Notes under the pieces: model-generated
Database searches by the model: none
What the model was told of the DNA's origin: nothing
Seen by the model: the letters and a program-made list of their open reading frames with translations, nothing else
Program-made: the position numbers and the translations under genes
Shown here: piece by piece, positions 51,699-59,046 of the stretch
How the letters are laid out: each line of letters starts with the position of its first letter
How positions within the stretch are numbered: the stretch's first letter is position 1
Source of the DNA: M3007 sp043764095
Lineage (GTDB): Bacteria; Bacteroidota; Bacteroidia; Chitinophagales; Saprospiraceae
DNA: 64,000 nt
Assembly: GCA_043764095.1 (NCBI GenBank)
Contig: JAYUKX010000099.1
Span: 1-64,000 of the forward strand
Direction: 5' to 3'

Positions 51699-53168
51699 TT
51701 AGAAACCAGAAGAGTTACCCTCGATACGGCCTTTACCTGCTTCTTTACCTTCTGGGCGACCCATTTCTTTGTCCGCAGCTTTAACAACGCGGAATTCAAC
51801 GCGACGATTGGTCACATTGCCTGAATTAGTTGGGATGATATTAGCACCTTCGCCAGCCCAGTTCAAAACAACGCGATCACGAGCGATACCATATTGTGCT
51901 ACTAAGTGCGCAATTACGGCATTAGCACGGTTGTAAGACAATACATTGTTGTAAGTCTCATTGTTCAAACGGTCTGTGTTACCAGTAGCCACCAAACGGA
52001 TAGTTGGGTTCGACTTCAACACTTGTGCCACTTGATACAATTTTTCGTACTCGCTTTTCTTTACAGTGTAGCTGTTCAGATCGAAGTTTACCATTGGAAG
52101 GAACCAATCCACAACAGATGGCTGAGTTGGCAATTTGAAATTAGCCAATTTAGCATCAACGATACGATTAACGTCGTCTTCTGTAAGAATTTTTGGCTTA
52201 GGTACTTGTGCAACACCCATAGCATCCACTGGGTAACCAGGAGGAGAGAATGGCTCTTTATCCTTGTAATCAGGCATTTTGTCGCCATCAGAATCCAAAG
52301 TTAAACCTTTGCTGTCCACACGTGCGCCAGCAGGGCTATTATCTTCTTGGTCGATATCGTTGATGATACCGTCGCCATCGCTATCGGTAGGATCATAGAT
52401 CGCACGCGCTTCTAATGCACTGATTGCAGTAGAAACACCATCCAATGGATTTGCCCAGTAGCGAGGCTCTACTCTAGCCAAACCTGTCTTCTTGTCTTTA
52501 CCACCTAAGTTAAAGTTCAAAGTAAGATTTGGGAAGTGAAGGTTATCGCGGTAAGAAGTACCTTGGAATGTGATGTTTGGATCACCATCCAAGCGGTCAC
52601 CGCCCTTACCAAAGGTAGAATAAACAGTATATTCCAAACCAATATTGAATTTTGGACTAACACGGTAAGAGATACCAGCACCACCATTGATATAGGCAGA
52701 GGTGAAAGTAGATTTACCGTTGGTTACTGCAGGAATGTTCTCGTAAGTCGAAGTGAATCGATTACCGCCAACACCACCAAAGGCATTTAAAAGCAACTTG
52801 TGGTAAGGCTTGTTCCAAATCAAATTGTTAAGAGCAACCACGAGTTCGCCACCGCCTGATAACCAAGTCATGTCTGACTTACGAAGATCAGAAGTCGCAT
52901 TATTCTCATTTGATGCACTAGCAAACAGTGAGTTCAAGCGAATAGAAAATACATGATCGATAGATTTACGAACATGCAAGCCGCCTCCGAAACCGGGGAA
53001 CTTTGAATCGACATCACCATTTACAAATGGTAAACCGAGGTGAACGCCTACTTCCCACTGATCAGCAGGAGAGAATGAGCGATAAGGTGCAGTTGGAGCA
53101 GATGCGTCTTGTGCGGAAAGGCTCGCGGCTAAAGCACCGAAAAGAAAAGTAAAAATTAATTTCCTCAT
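51699..53168 (-). CDS. OmpA-family outer-membrane protein with TSP3-like repeats
   Basis: A 489-residue protein from the ATG at 53168 (MRKLIFTFLFGALAASLSAQ); 53174 is a near alternative. The N-terminal half is an outer-membrane beta-barrel-like region (EVGVHLGLPFVNGDVDSKF). A TSP3-like Ca-binding stretch follows (DSDGDGIINDIDQEDNSPA, DSDGDKMPDYKDKEP). The C-terminal OmpA domain (about 375-470) includes VATGNTDRLNNETYNNVLSY and NRRVEFRVV. It probably links the outer membrane to peptidoglycan. Strongly expressed by its good terminator; no exact -7 element is found. Confidence 0.92.
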   Translation of the reverse strand: MRKLIFTFLFGALAASLSAQDASAPTAPYRSFSPADQWEVGVHLGLPFVNGDVDSKFPGFGGGLHVRKSIDHVFSIRLNSLFASASNENNATSDLRKSDMTWLSGGGELVVALNNLIWNKPYHKLLLNAFGGVGGNRFTSTYENIPAVTNGKSTFTSAYINGGAGISYRVSPKFNIGLEYTVYSTFGKGGDRLDGDPNITFQGTSYRDNLHFPNLTLNFNLGGKDKKTGLARVEPRYWANPLDGVSTAISALEARAIYDPTDSDGDGIINDIDQEDNSPAGARVDSKGLTLDSDGDKMPDYKDKEPFSPPGYPVDAMGVAQVPKPKILTEDDVNRIVDAKLANFKLPTQPSVVDWFLPMVNFDLNSYTVKKSEYEKLYQVAQVLKSNPTIRLVATGNTDRLNNETYNNVLSYNRANAVIAHLVAQYGIARDRVVLNWAGEGANIIPTNSGNVTNRRVEFRVVKAADKEMGRPEGKEAGKGRIEGNSSGF

Positions 53169-53304
53169 TGACATGATGTCACTATTGATTAGTGAAATGA
53201 AAAAGGTTAACAATAAACGAGTTTGTTTTGCAAAAATCGCTGTTTAGTTTTTGTATGAAAAACCATTTTAATGGTTTCCAGCCGCAAAGTTGTGGATATT
53301 TTTG

Positions 53305-54540
53305 TTAAACGCCCAACTTTCTGAGTGCTAAATATAGCGCAGAGGCCGAAATTTTTCTTGGATTGGGGTTATTTACCGCAACTTCTGCTAATCCGGCCCT
53401 AATTATAGCCGATATATCATTAAAAATTGCACTATCAGTCATCACAATATCTGGTTGCATCAAATATGCGAAGACCCGCGCCATACCACAATTTGCTAAA
53501 AAATCGGGAATGACACCAGTTTGCTCATCGGCATATTTGGCGGTCGGCCCAAAGAACACTTGATCATCCGTAAAGGGCACATTAGCCCCGCAGGATATAC
53601 ATTCAATGTTGTGCACTATAAGACTGTCAACTTGTGCTCGCGTCACAATTTTAGAGGCTGCTCCCGGAATAAATATCTGCGCACCCAATTCCCAAATCTC
53701 TTTATTCACCACATCAAACGGTAATAAATCGGATGCCATAAGTTGGTTGCCTACCTTATTACTAAAGAGTGCTTTTACTTCTTCCAACGACAATCCTTCT
53801 TTTCGTATAATACCGCCAGCCCTGTCAATGATACCTATGATTTTCACGCCCTCCTTGGCTAAGTAACATGCCGCCGCAGAGGCTACGTTACCCCAACCTT
53901 GTATAATAGCAGTTTTGCCAGATAAACCCGATTGATGGAATATATCATAAAAATGTCTTACAGACTCTGCCACGCCATAACCCGTAATCAAATCAGCTAC
54001 AGCATAACGATGCTCCCCTCCCTCGGGTACGTATTCGGGGTCTTCCACAATTTTAGTACAACCATACCTTAATTGTCCAATGACATTGATTTGGCCGCCC
54101 TCCGTTGGTTTCAAGTGGCCTTTTACAATACCCTCTTGTGGATGCCATAAACCAAGGTCTTCTGTGATGGGTACTACATCTTTTATTTCATCTACATTCA
54201 AATCGCCGCCTGTACCATAATAATGCTTCAAGATGGGCAACGCCGCACGGTACCACCGCGCCAGCACTTCCAAACGGCGAGGATCGGAAGGATCAAAGTT
54301 GATGCCGCTTTTTGCACCACCAATGGGCGGCCCAGCCACACTAAATTTAATTTCCATTACTTTGGCCAAAGATGTTACCTCCTCCCGTGTGAGGCCCTTG
54401 CGCATACGCGTACCACCACCAGCAGCACCGCCGCGTAAAGAGTTAATCACAATCCATCCTTCAGCCTCTGTTTCTGAATCGTGCCATTCAAAGACTATTT
54501 CGGGTTGCTTTTGTTTGTATTTTTCAAGCAAATCTACCAT
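53305..54540 (-). CDS. gdhA: Glutamate dehydrogenase (Glu/Leu/Phe/Val family)
   Basis: A 411-residue enzyme. The substrate-binding and catalytic motif GPPIGGAKSGINFDP carries the essential Lys. Also seen are YYGTGGDLNVDEIKDV and the Rossmann nucleotide-binding GYGVAESVRHFYD and GWGNVASAAACYL. Length (about 410-430) fits NAD(P)-dependent glutamate dehydrogenase. The Asp in IIDRAGGII at the cofactor site does not settle NAD versus NADP. It interconverts glutamate and 2-oxoglutarate plus ammonia, working with glnN. The promoter is at 54669-54676. Confidence 0.92.
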   Translation of the reverse strand: MVDLLEKYKQKQPEIVFEWHDSETEAEGWIVINSLRGGAAGGGTRMRKGLTREEVTSLAKVMEIKFSVAGPPIGGAKSGINFDPSDPRRLEVLARWYRAALPILKHYYGTGGDLNVDEIKDVVPITEDLGLWHPQEGIVKGHLKPTEGGQINVIGQLRYGCTKIVEDPEYVPEGGEHRYAVADLITGYGVAESVRHFYDIFHQSGLSGKTAIIQGWGNVASAAACYLAKEGVKIIGIIDRAGGIIRKEGLSLEEVKALFSNKVGNQLMASDLLPFDVVNKEIWELGAQIFIPGAASKIVTRAQVDSLIVHNIECISCGANVPFTDDQVFFGPTAKYADEQTGVIPDFLANCGMARVFAYLMQPDIVMTDSAIFNDISAIIRAGLAEVAVNNPNPRKISASALYLALRKLGV

Positions 54541-54668
54541 GAATAATTTGTTTTATTGAATTAAATGATGCCCTTTCAATCACGTTTGGTTAATACGTTC
54601 TTTTATTGAATGGCGTTAATAACTGGTTATTCGTTACTAAGTTGAGTTTACCATGTAACAAGGCGCGG

Positions 54669-54676
54669 CAAAGGTA
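54669..54676 (-). promoter_or_regulatory. Bacteroidota -7 promoter element for gdhA
   Basis: TACCTTTG on the minus strand, an exact match 128 bases upstream of the gdhA ATG. Confidence 0.7.
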
Positions 54677-54707
54677 ATTGATTAAATAATATAAACAGAA
54701 ACAACTT

Positions 54708-54756
54708 AGATGTGCATCAATCTGTACCTTTATTCCAACACCGTTCCTTACCTTTG
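54708..54756 (+). promoter_or_regulatory. Promoter module shared with the C1B peptidase gene
   Basis: GATGTGCATCAA, then TGTACCTTTATT, then the C box CTTTATTCCAACACCGTTCC (54728-54747), one T, and the -7 element TACCTTTG (54749-54756). The same order with almost the same bases stands at 12447-12493. The ATG at 54762 is 5 bases after the -7 element. Confidence 0.75.
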
Positions 54757-54761
54757 TGGCT

Positions 54762-55841
54762 ATGTTACAAAACTGGCTAAAGCCGCTCCCAAAATCTATC
54801 CCTGATTATGCCCGAAAAGGTACTAATGAGTCCTTAGGGCAGCAGATTGTGTTTTTTCAAAAAGATTTACCCGATCTAAAAAAAGTAAAAATAGCGTTGA
54901 TTGGTACAGATGAAGCATCTGCTAATGCTGTTCGTATGGCGCTGTATGGTTATGCCGCACCGTTTACAGATGGTGCTATTGCAGATTTGGGTAACTTGCG
55001 TAAGACTGACACGACCCAACTGGTTTCTGTAATTTATGAATTAATTACGGGTAAAATTGTACCCATTTTGATTGGAGGAAGCAATGACCTGGCCCGTGCG
55101 CAATTCCTCGCTTACCAAGAAGCAAAAGCCGTAGTCAATTGGACAAGTATCGATGAAGTATTTCGTTTTATGACTACACTTGAGCCATTAGTGGATATTG
55201 GTCATCCTATGCTATTTCATTATGCCCTCCTCGGGTCACAAGCACATTTGATGCCTCCATCGGTGCAAAAGATGTTGGAAAAAAATAATTTTGAAGTGTA
55301 TCGCTTAGGTCGCTCGCGTACAGCATTGGAAGAGACGGAGCCGATATTGAGGGATGCTGATCTATTGAGTTTTCACCTCAATGCTTTAAAAAACTGCGAA
55401 GCACCCGGCGTGCACAACCCTTCTGTGTCTGGTTTTTTTCTCGAAGAAGCCTGTCAACTTACGCGTTATGCTGGTATGAGCGACAAGTTGACTTCATTCG
55501 GGGTGTATGGTTTGGAAACGGCTAAAGATATAAATGGCATAACAGCCCAATCATCGGCGCAGTTAATTTGGTATTTCTTAGATGGTTTTTTTAACCGCAA
55601 AGGCGATTATCCAGTAAGTTTCAAAGGACTTACTGAATATGTAGTGGACATGCCCGAGTTTAATTACCAACTTACTTTTTGGAAAAGTACTTTCACTGGG
55701 CGATGGTGGCTGCAAGTCCCGATTGATATTAAACGCAAACACCAAAGGCATCGACTTATCCCCTGTTCTTTTCAGGATTACCAAGCGGCTTGCAGACAAG
55801 AGCTGCCAGATCGCTTTTTTAGGGCATTTAAACGGTATTAA
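54762..55841 (+). CDS. Arginase/formimidoylglutamase-fold protein with degenerate metal site
   Basis: A 359-residue protein from the ATG at 54762 (MLQNWLKPLPKSIPDYARKG); a GTG two codons upstream is inside the promoter. The ureohydrolase fold is recognisable, but the manganese motifs are altered. GGDH is GGSND (105-109), DAHxD is WTSIDE (127-132) and SFDxDxxDP is SFHLNALKN (203-211). At least four of the six usual ligands are missing. The C-terminal RYAGMSDKLTSFGVYGLET and WYFLDGFFNRKGDYP match the Bacteroidota formimidoylglutamase-like subfamily. Predicted: not a standard hydrolase; perhaps a regulator or a binder. Confidence 0.82.
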   Translation: MLQNWLKPLPKSIPDYARKGTNESLGQQIVFFQKDLPDLKKVKIALIGTDEASANAVRMALYGYAAPFTDGAIADLGNLRKTDTTQLVSVIYELITGKIVPILIGGSNDLARAQFLAYQEAKAVVNWTSIDEVFRFMTTLEPLVDIGHPMLFHYALLGSQAHLMPPSVQKMLEKNNFEVYRLGRSRTALEETEPILRDADLLSFHLNALKNCEAPGVHNPSVSGFFLEEACQLTRYAGMSDKLTSFGVYGLETAKDINGITAQSSAQLIWYFLDGFFNRKGDYPVSFKGLTEYVVDMPEFNYQLTFWKSTFTGRWWLQVPIDIKRKHQRHRLIPCSFQDYQAACRQELPDRFFRAFKRY

Positions 55842-55871
55842 CCTTTGTACGCTTGGTTGTTTTATCCGTAA

Positions 55872-56552
55872 TTATTCTTTTTTCTTGAATTTTCCGTCTT
55901 TCCAATCGCCAAAGAACTTAGCCCAAGCCAATGGACTAAAGATATTCATGGGTGGTGTTTGCCCCATATATACAAACTCCTTAGATTGCTGGCGAAGGTA
56001 ATAATTAGCACCTTCTTTGCCCGAAAACGCTACAATTTCGTCGTTTTTGCGTGCATCTTTAAGGTATTCATTGGCCAAGTTTTTCACTGCACGCTTTTGC
56101 AACTCGGTGGTCACGTCCATCTTTAAAAATTCGATCTTAAAATGCTCTCTGGATGGCCATGCAAAAATGACAATTGTGGGCAAAGTAAAAGTGTCCTGCG
56201 GCAAAAATTGCACCACAGAGTACCGATCTTGTGTTAAAGTATCGGGAATAGTGATTGTTTTAGTCTCTAGCCCTAGGTATGTAAACTTTATTTTATCGCC
56301 CTTTTCTACGACTAAAGAGAAAAAGCCACGATAATCGGAATAAGTTCCTCTGTGTTTTTCTGGTAAAAAAATAGTCGCATAAGGTACAGGAATCATACCT
56401 TTACCATCATCGGTAACCAATATACCTGAAAATTGAATCAATTTTGATTTTTCCTTTTCTGGTGTTTCCGTAGTTGATGTTGTGGCTTGTTGCGCATGAA
56501 GTGTGCATATACACCCTAATGCAACAAATATAATGACAAATAAAGATTTCAT
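55872..56552 (-). CDS. Exported CarboxypepD_reg-like domain protein
   Basis: About 226 residues from the ATG at 56552 (MKSLFVIIFVALGCICTLHAQ, signal peptide); a longer frame starts at 56612. After a linker comes a carboxypeptidase-regulatory-like/DUF4480 beta-sandwich (FSGILVTDDGKGMIPVPYAT, TYSDYRGFFSLVVEKGDKIK). This module begins many SusC-type TonB receptors, but here it is followed only by a helical tail (about 150-226, ELQKRAVKNLANEYLKDARK) rather than a barrel. Unknown function. Promoter at 56621-56628. Confidence 0.8.
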   Translation of the reverse strand: MKSLFVIIFVALGCICTLHAQQATTSTTETPEKEKSKLIQFSGILVTDDGKGMIPVPYATIFLPEKHRGTYSDYRGFFSLVVEKGDKIKFTYLGLETKTITIPDTLTQDRYSVVQFLPQDTFTLPTIVIFAWPSREHFKIEFLKMDVTTELQKRAVKNLANEYLKDARKNDEIVAFSGKEGANYYLRQQSKEFVYMGQTPPMNIFSPLAWAKFFGDWKDGKFKKKE

Positions 56553-56620
56553 AAATGGACGAACAAATATTTTAGGATAGAAAAACGCCGACAGTAGTCT
56601 GTTTGCTGCCAATGCGATAA

Positions 56621-56628
56621 CAAAGATA
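56621..56628 (-). promoter_or_regulatory. Bacteroidota -7 promoter element
   Basis: TATCTTTG on the minus strand, an exact match 68 bases before the ATG at 56552. Confidence 0.65.
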
Positions 56629-56742
56629 GGAGTATTTTTTTAATTAGTCTGTTTTTTCAATTAATTTGATGGTATTCTGACACTTTATAATAAAGAGCAG
56701 TCAGATAGTTTAGTGCAGGGTATTTGTATATTTAGATTTACA

Positions 56743-57097
56743 ACCGTACACTTTTGTTTTTGGTGATATATTTTGAGATTTGAAATAAAGTACGGTTCCC
56801 AAAGTGTGGCAAAACCGGCCTTAGAAAAATGCAGGTTTTGCTTGAGTGGAGGCGGATGAAGCCAAAAAGTGTTTGAGCCAAACTCAATTGAAGAGGCGCA
56901 GCCTCCGCTCAATAGTCCGGCGAGTTTTTTTTGGCGCCGCCGTAGCGAGGAAGCAAAAGCACCGCATTTTTCGTCAGCCGAAGCGTTTTTTGCTTACTTT
57001 TTTTCGCTAAAAAAAGTAAGAAGTAGGCTTTTGGCACAAATTTTCAACTATTTGAAATTTACAATTGGTCAATACTTTTTTCTAAAGAGAAAATATA
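56743..57097 (-). repeat. Repeat family A, copy A3 (inverted)
   Basis: The reverse-oriented copy. CCGTACACTTTTG at 56744 onwards marks the end; the core with the GCGGAGGC, CGGCGCCGCC and AAAAAAAGTAAG blocks is well conserved, while the other end (about 57060-57097) is decayed. It occupies most of the 56613-57139 gap ahead of tatD. Confidence 0.82.
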
Positions 57098-57139
57098 CTC
57101 ATAGAAACAGTACATTATAAAACGCATAAAAAGATATAA

Positions 57140-57913
57140 ATGTCAGTTACACTTATAGATACCCACGCGCACCTTTATTCCAGAAAATTTGAAGCAGATA
57201 GAAATGAGATGGTGCAACGCGCTATTGACGCTGGGATCACAAAAATTTACCTACCCAATATTGATGCGGAAAGTATCGATGCAATGCTCGATTTGGAGGC
57301 TGCTTTTCCTAATAATTGCTTTGCTATGATGGGTTTGCACCCTTGCTCGGTGAATGAAAATGTGGAAGAAGCATTGGCCATTGTCGAAAAATACCTCCAA
57401 GAGCGCACATGGGCTGGGGTAGGGGAGACGGGTATTGATTTGTATTGGGATAAAACATTTTTGGAACAACAAAAAATGGCTTTTGCGCGTCAAATTGAAT
57501 GGGCCAAAGACCTTAATCTACCCGTTATTGTACACGCCAGAGAGAGCAATGAAGAATGCCTCGAAGTCGTAAAAGCAGGACAAGATGGTCGTTTGCGTGG
57601 TATTTTTCACTGTTTTTCGGGCACATTAGAACAGGCCAACCGCATGATTGATCTCGGATTTATGCTGGGTATTGGCGGAACTGTAACCTATCCTAAATCG
57701 GAATTACCAGAAGTATTGCGCCAAGTGCCACTCGAACATATTGTACTGGAAACTGATGCGCCGTATTTGCCTCCTGTTCCGCACCGAGGCAAACGCAACG
57801 AAAGCGCGTATGTAAAACTTGTGGCCGATATGCTCTCCGAAATCAAAGTAGTGCCGTTGTCTTTGGTGGCTAAAATTACCTCCGAAAATGCAGAAAGGAT
57901 GTTTCATTCATAG
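57140..57913 (+). CDS. tatD: TatD-family metal-dependent hydrolase
   Basis: A 257-residue enzyme. The metal ligands are visible: HxH in DTHAHLYS, Glu in GVGETGIDLYW, His in PVIVHARES, His in IFHCFSGTLEQ and Asp in VLETDAPYLPP. TatD proteins are DNases or D-aminoacyl-tRNA-deacylase-like hydrolases acting in DNA repair or degradation. Length is normal. Copy A3 of the repeat ends 42 bases upstream. Confidence 0.93.
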   Translation: MSVTLIDTHAHLYSRKFEADRNEMVQRAIDAGITKIYLPNIDAESIDAMLDLEAAFPNNCFAMMGLHPCSVNENVEEALAIVEKYLQERTWAGVGETGIDLYWDKTFLEQQKMAFARQIEWAKDLNLPVIVHARESNEECLEVVKAGQDGRLRGIFHCFSGTLEQANRMIDLGFMLGIGGTVTYPKSELPEVLRQVPLEHIVLETDAPYLPPVPHRGKRNESAYVKLVADMLSEIKVVPLSLVAKITSENAERMFHS

Positions 57914-57965
57914 CCTGCTTTTGTTATGGCCTCTAAACAAGTTATAATAAATTGATAAAAAAACA

Positions 57966-57973
57966 TAATTTTG
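57966..57973 (+). promoter_or_regulatory. Bacteroidota -7 promoter element, leaderless geometry
   Basis: TAATTTTG, an exact TAnnTTTG match, 4 bases before the ATG of the 69-residue gene. Confidence 0.65.
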
Positions 57974-57977
57974 CACG

Positions 57978-58187
57978 ATGTACAAACAAAAATTAAATAT
58001 AAATCCAAATCAAGTTGCTGACGAAGATCTACGGTCAGTGACGAATTTTTTATTAGGCGCTATTGAACAACTTAAGCCTGAAATTGCTTCTTTGCAAAAA
58101 GAAAAACAAGCATTGCTTGATGAGAAAAACAAACTAAAAAGCGGCAATGCTCGCCCAAAGTTTACGGCGAAAAAAAGTAGGAAGTAA
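57978..58187 (+). CDS. Small coiled-coil protein, C-terminus from repeat A
   Basis: A 69-residue protein. About residues 14-56 form one coiled-coil helix (LLGAIEQLKPEIASLQKEKQ). The tail KSGNARPKFTAKKSRK is basic. The Glu/Lys/Gln coiled coil followed by LKSGNARPK resembles the N-terminus of some transposase families (for example IS66 TnpC), but this is weak. The last codons (GCGAAAAAAAGTAGGAAG, then TAA) are the edge of repeat fragment A4, so the stop codon was probably created by the repeat. The promoter puts the ATG at the transcript start. Real but possibly a truncated gene. Confidence 0.55.
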   Translation: MYKQKLNINPNQVADEDLRSVTNFLLGAIEQLKPEIASLQKEKQALLDEKNKLKSGNARPKFTAKKSRK

Positions 58188-58254
58188 ACATTATTGCACT
58201 AAATTTCAACTTTTTGAAATTGATAAGGATAAGATTCAATTTCTAAAAAGTACA
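58167..58254 (-). repeat. Repeat family A, end fragment A4
   Basis: Only one end is present: GCGAAAAAAAGTAGGAAG, TAAACATTATTGCACTAA, ATTTCAACTTTTTGAAAT, then a decayed TTTCTAAAAAGTAC. It matches the reverse complement of the left end of A1/A2, and it contains the last residues and stop of the 57978 gene. Confidence 0.65.
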
Positions 58255-58276
58255 TAATAGCCAAACAATTTCATTA

Positions 58277-59038
58277 ATGAAAAAAGCAATACTCTATACA
58301 CTACTTATACTACTAGTTTCCTGCGGTAAACGCACCATAGAGGAAATCAATACCGATGTGTCCGAACAACAGAAATACTTTCCTTTGGCAATTGGTCAAT
58401 CTATTGATTATCAAGTAGATAGCATTACTATTATAACCCTTGCAACGGGTGTAACGCGAGATTCCTCTACTACTTTTATCCGAGAAACCATCACCGATAC
58501 CTTGAGGGATACGGAAGGCCACCTGCAATGGAAAGTGGAGCGTTTTGAGCGTGCCTCCGATACCCTCTCTTGGAAAATTGAGCGGATATGGACTGCCGAA
58601 ATCACCGACGAAAAAGCCGTGCGCACCGAAGAAAACCTCCGTTTCTTGCGTTTGGTTTTTCCAATGACTAAACGATCCGAATGGAATGGTAACCTTTGGA
58701 TCGATCCCAATCGTACCATCAAAGTTGCCGATCAATCTATCAGGCCTTTTACCAATTGGAATTATGAAGTGGATTCCATTGATATTCCTCGACAAGTAGG
58801 CGCATTTTCGTTTGATTCCGTTTTAGTCGTTACCGAAGTAGATGATGAAAATGTTATCGAAAAACGCCTTTCTCGCACGATTTATGCGAAAAATATAGGT
58901 TTGGTGTATAAAGAACAATGGATTTTGGATTCTCAATACTGCAATTCAAATCCTGTTCCCACCGATTGTGAAACCAAACCTTGGGTCGAAAAAGCAGAAA
59001 AAGGGTATATTATCCGTCAAACGGTACTTCGATACTAA
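58277..59038 (+). CDS. Lipoprotein of unknown function, paired with LanB-like gene
   Basis: A 253-residue protein with a clear lipobox (TLLILLVSCGKRT, Cys16). The mature part is beta-rich and carries no name I can give (FPLAIGQSIDYQVDSITI, WIDPNRTIKVADQSIRPF). It ends 9 bases before the start of the LanB-like gene at 59047, so the two form an operon. Its lipid anchor places it in the inner leaflet of the outer membrane or the outer face. The close pairing suggests a role with the LanB-like enzyme or its product, for example immunity or display. Confidence 0.75.
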   Translation: MKKAILYTLLILLVSCGKRTIEEINTDVSEQQKYFPLAIGQSIDYQVDSITIITLATGVTRDSSTTFIRETITDTLRDTEGHLQWKVERFERASDTLSWKIERIWTAEITDEKAVRTEENLRFLRLVFPMTKRSEWNGNLWIDPNRTIKVADQSIRPFTNWNYEVDSIDIPRQVGAFSFDSVLVVTEVDDENVIEKRLSRTIYAKNIGLVYKEQWILDSQYCNSNPVPTDCETKPWVEKAEKGYIIRQTVLRY

Positions 59039-59046
59039 CACCGAAT

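Noticed and set aside
56685..57120. Short frames inside repeat A3 on both strands
   Set aside because: They are not maintained between copies A1-A3 and look like passive frames in the repeat.
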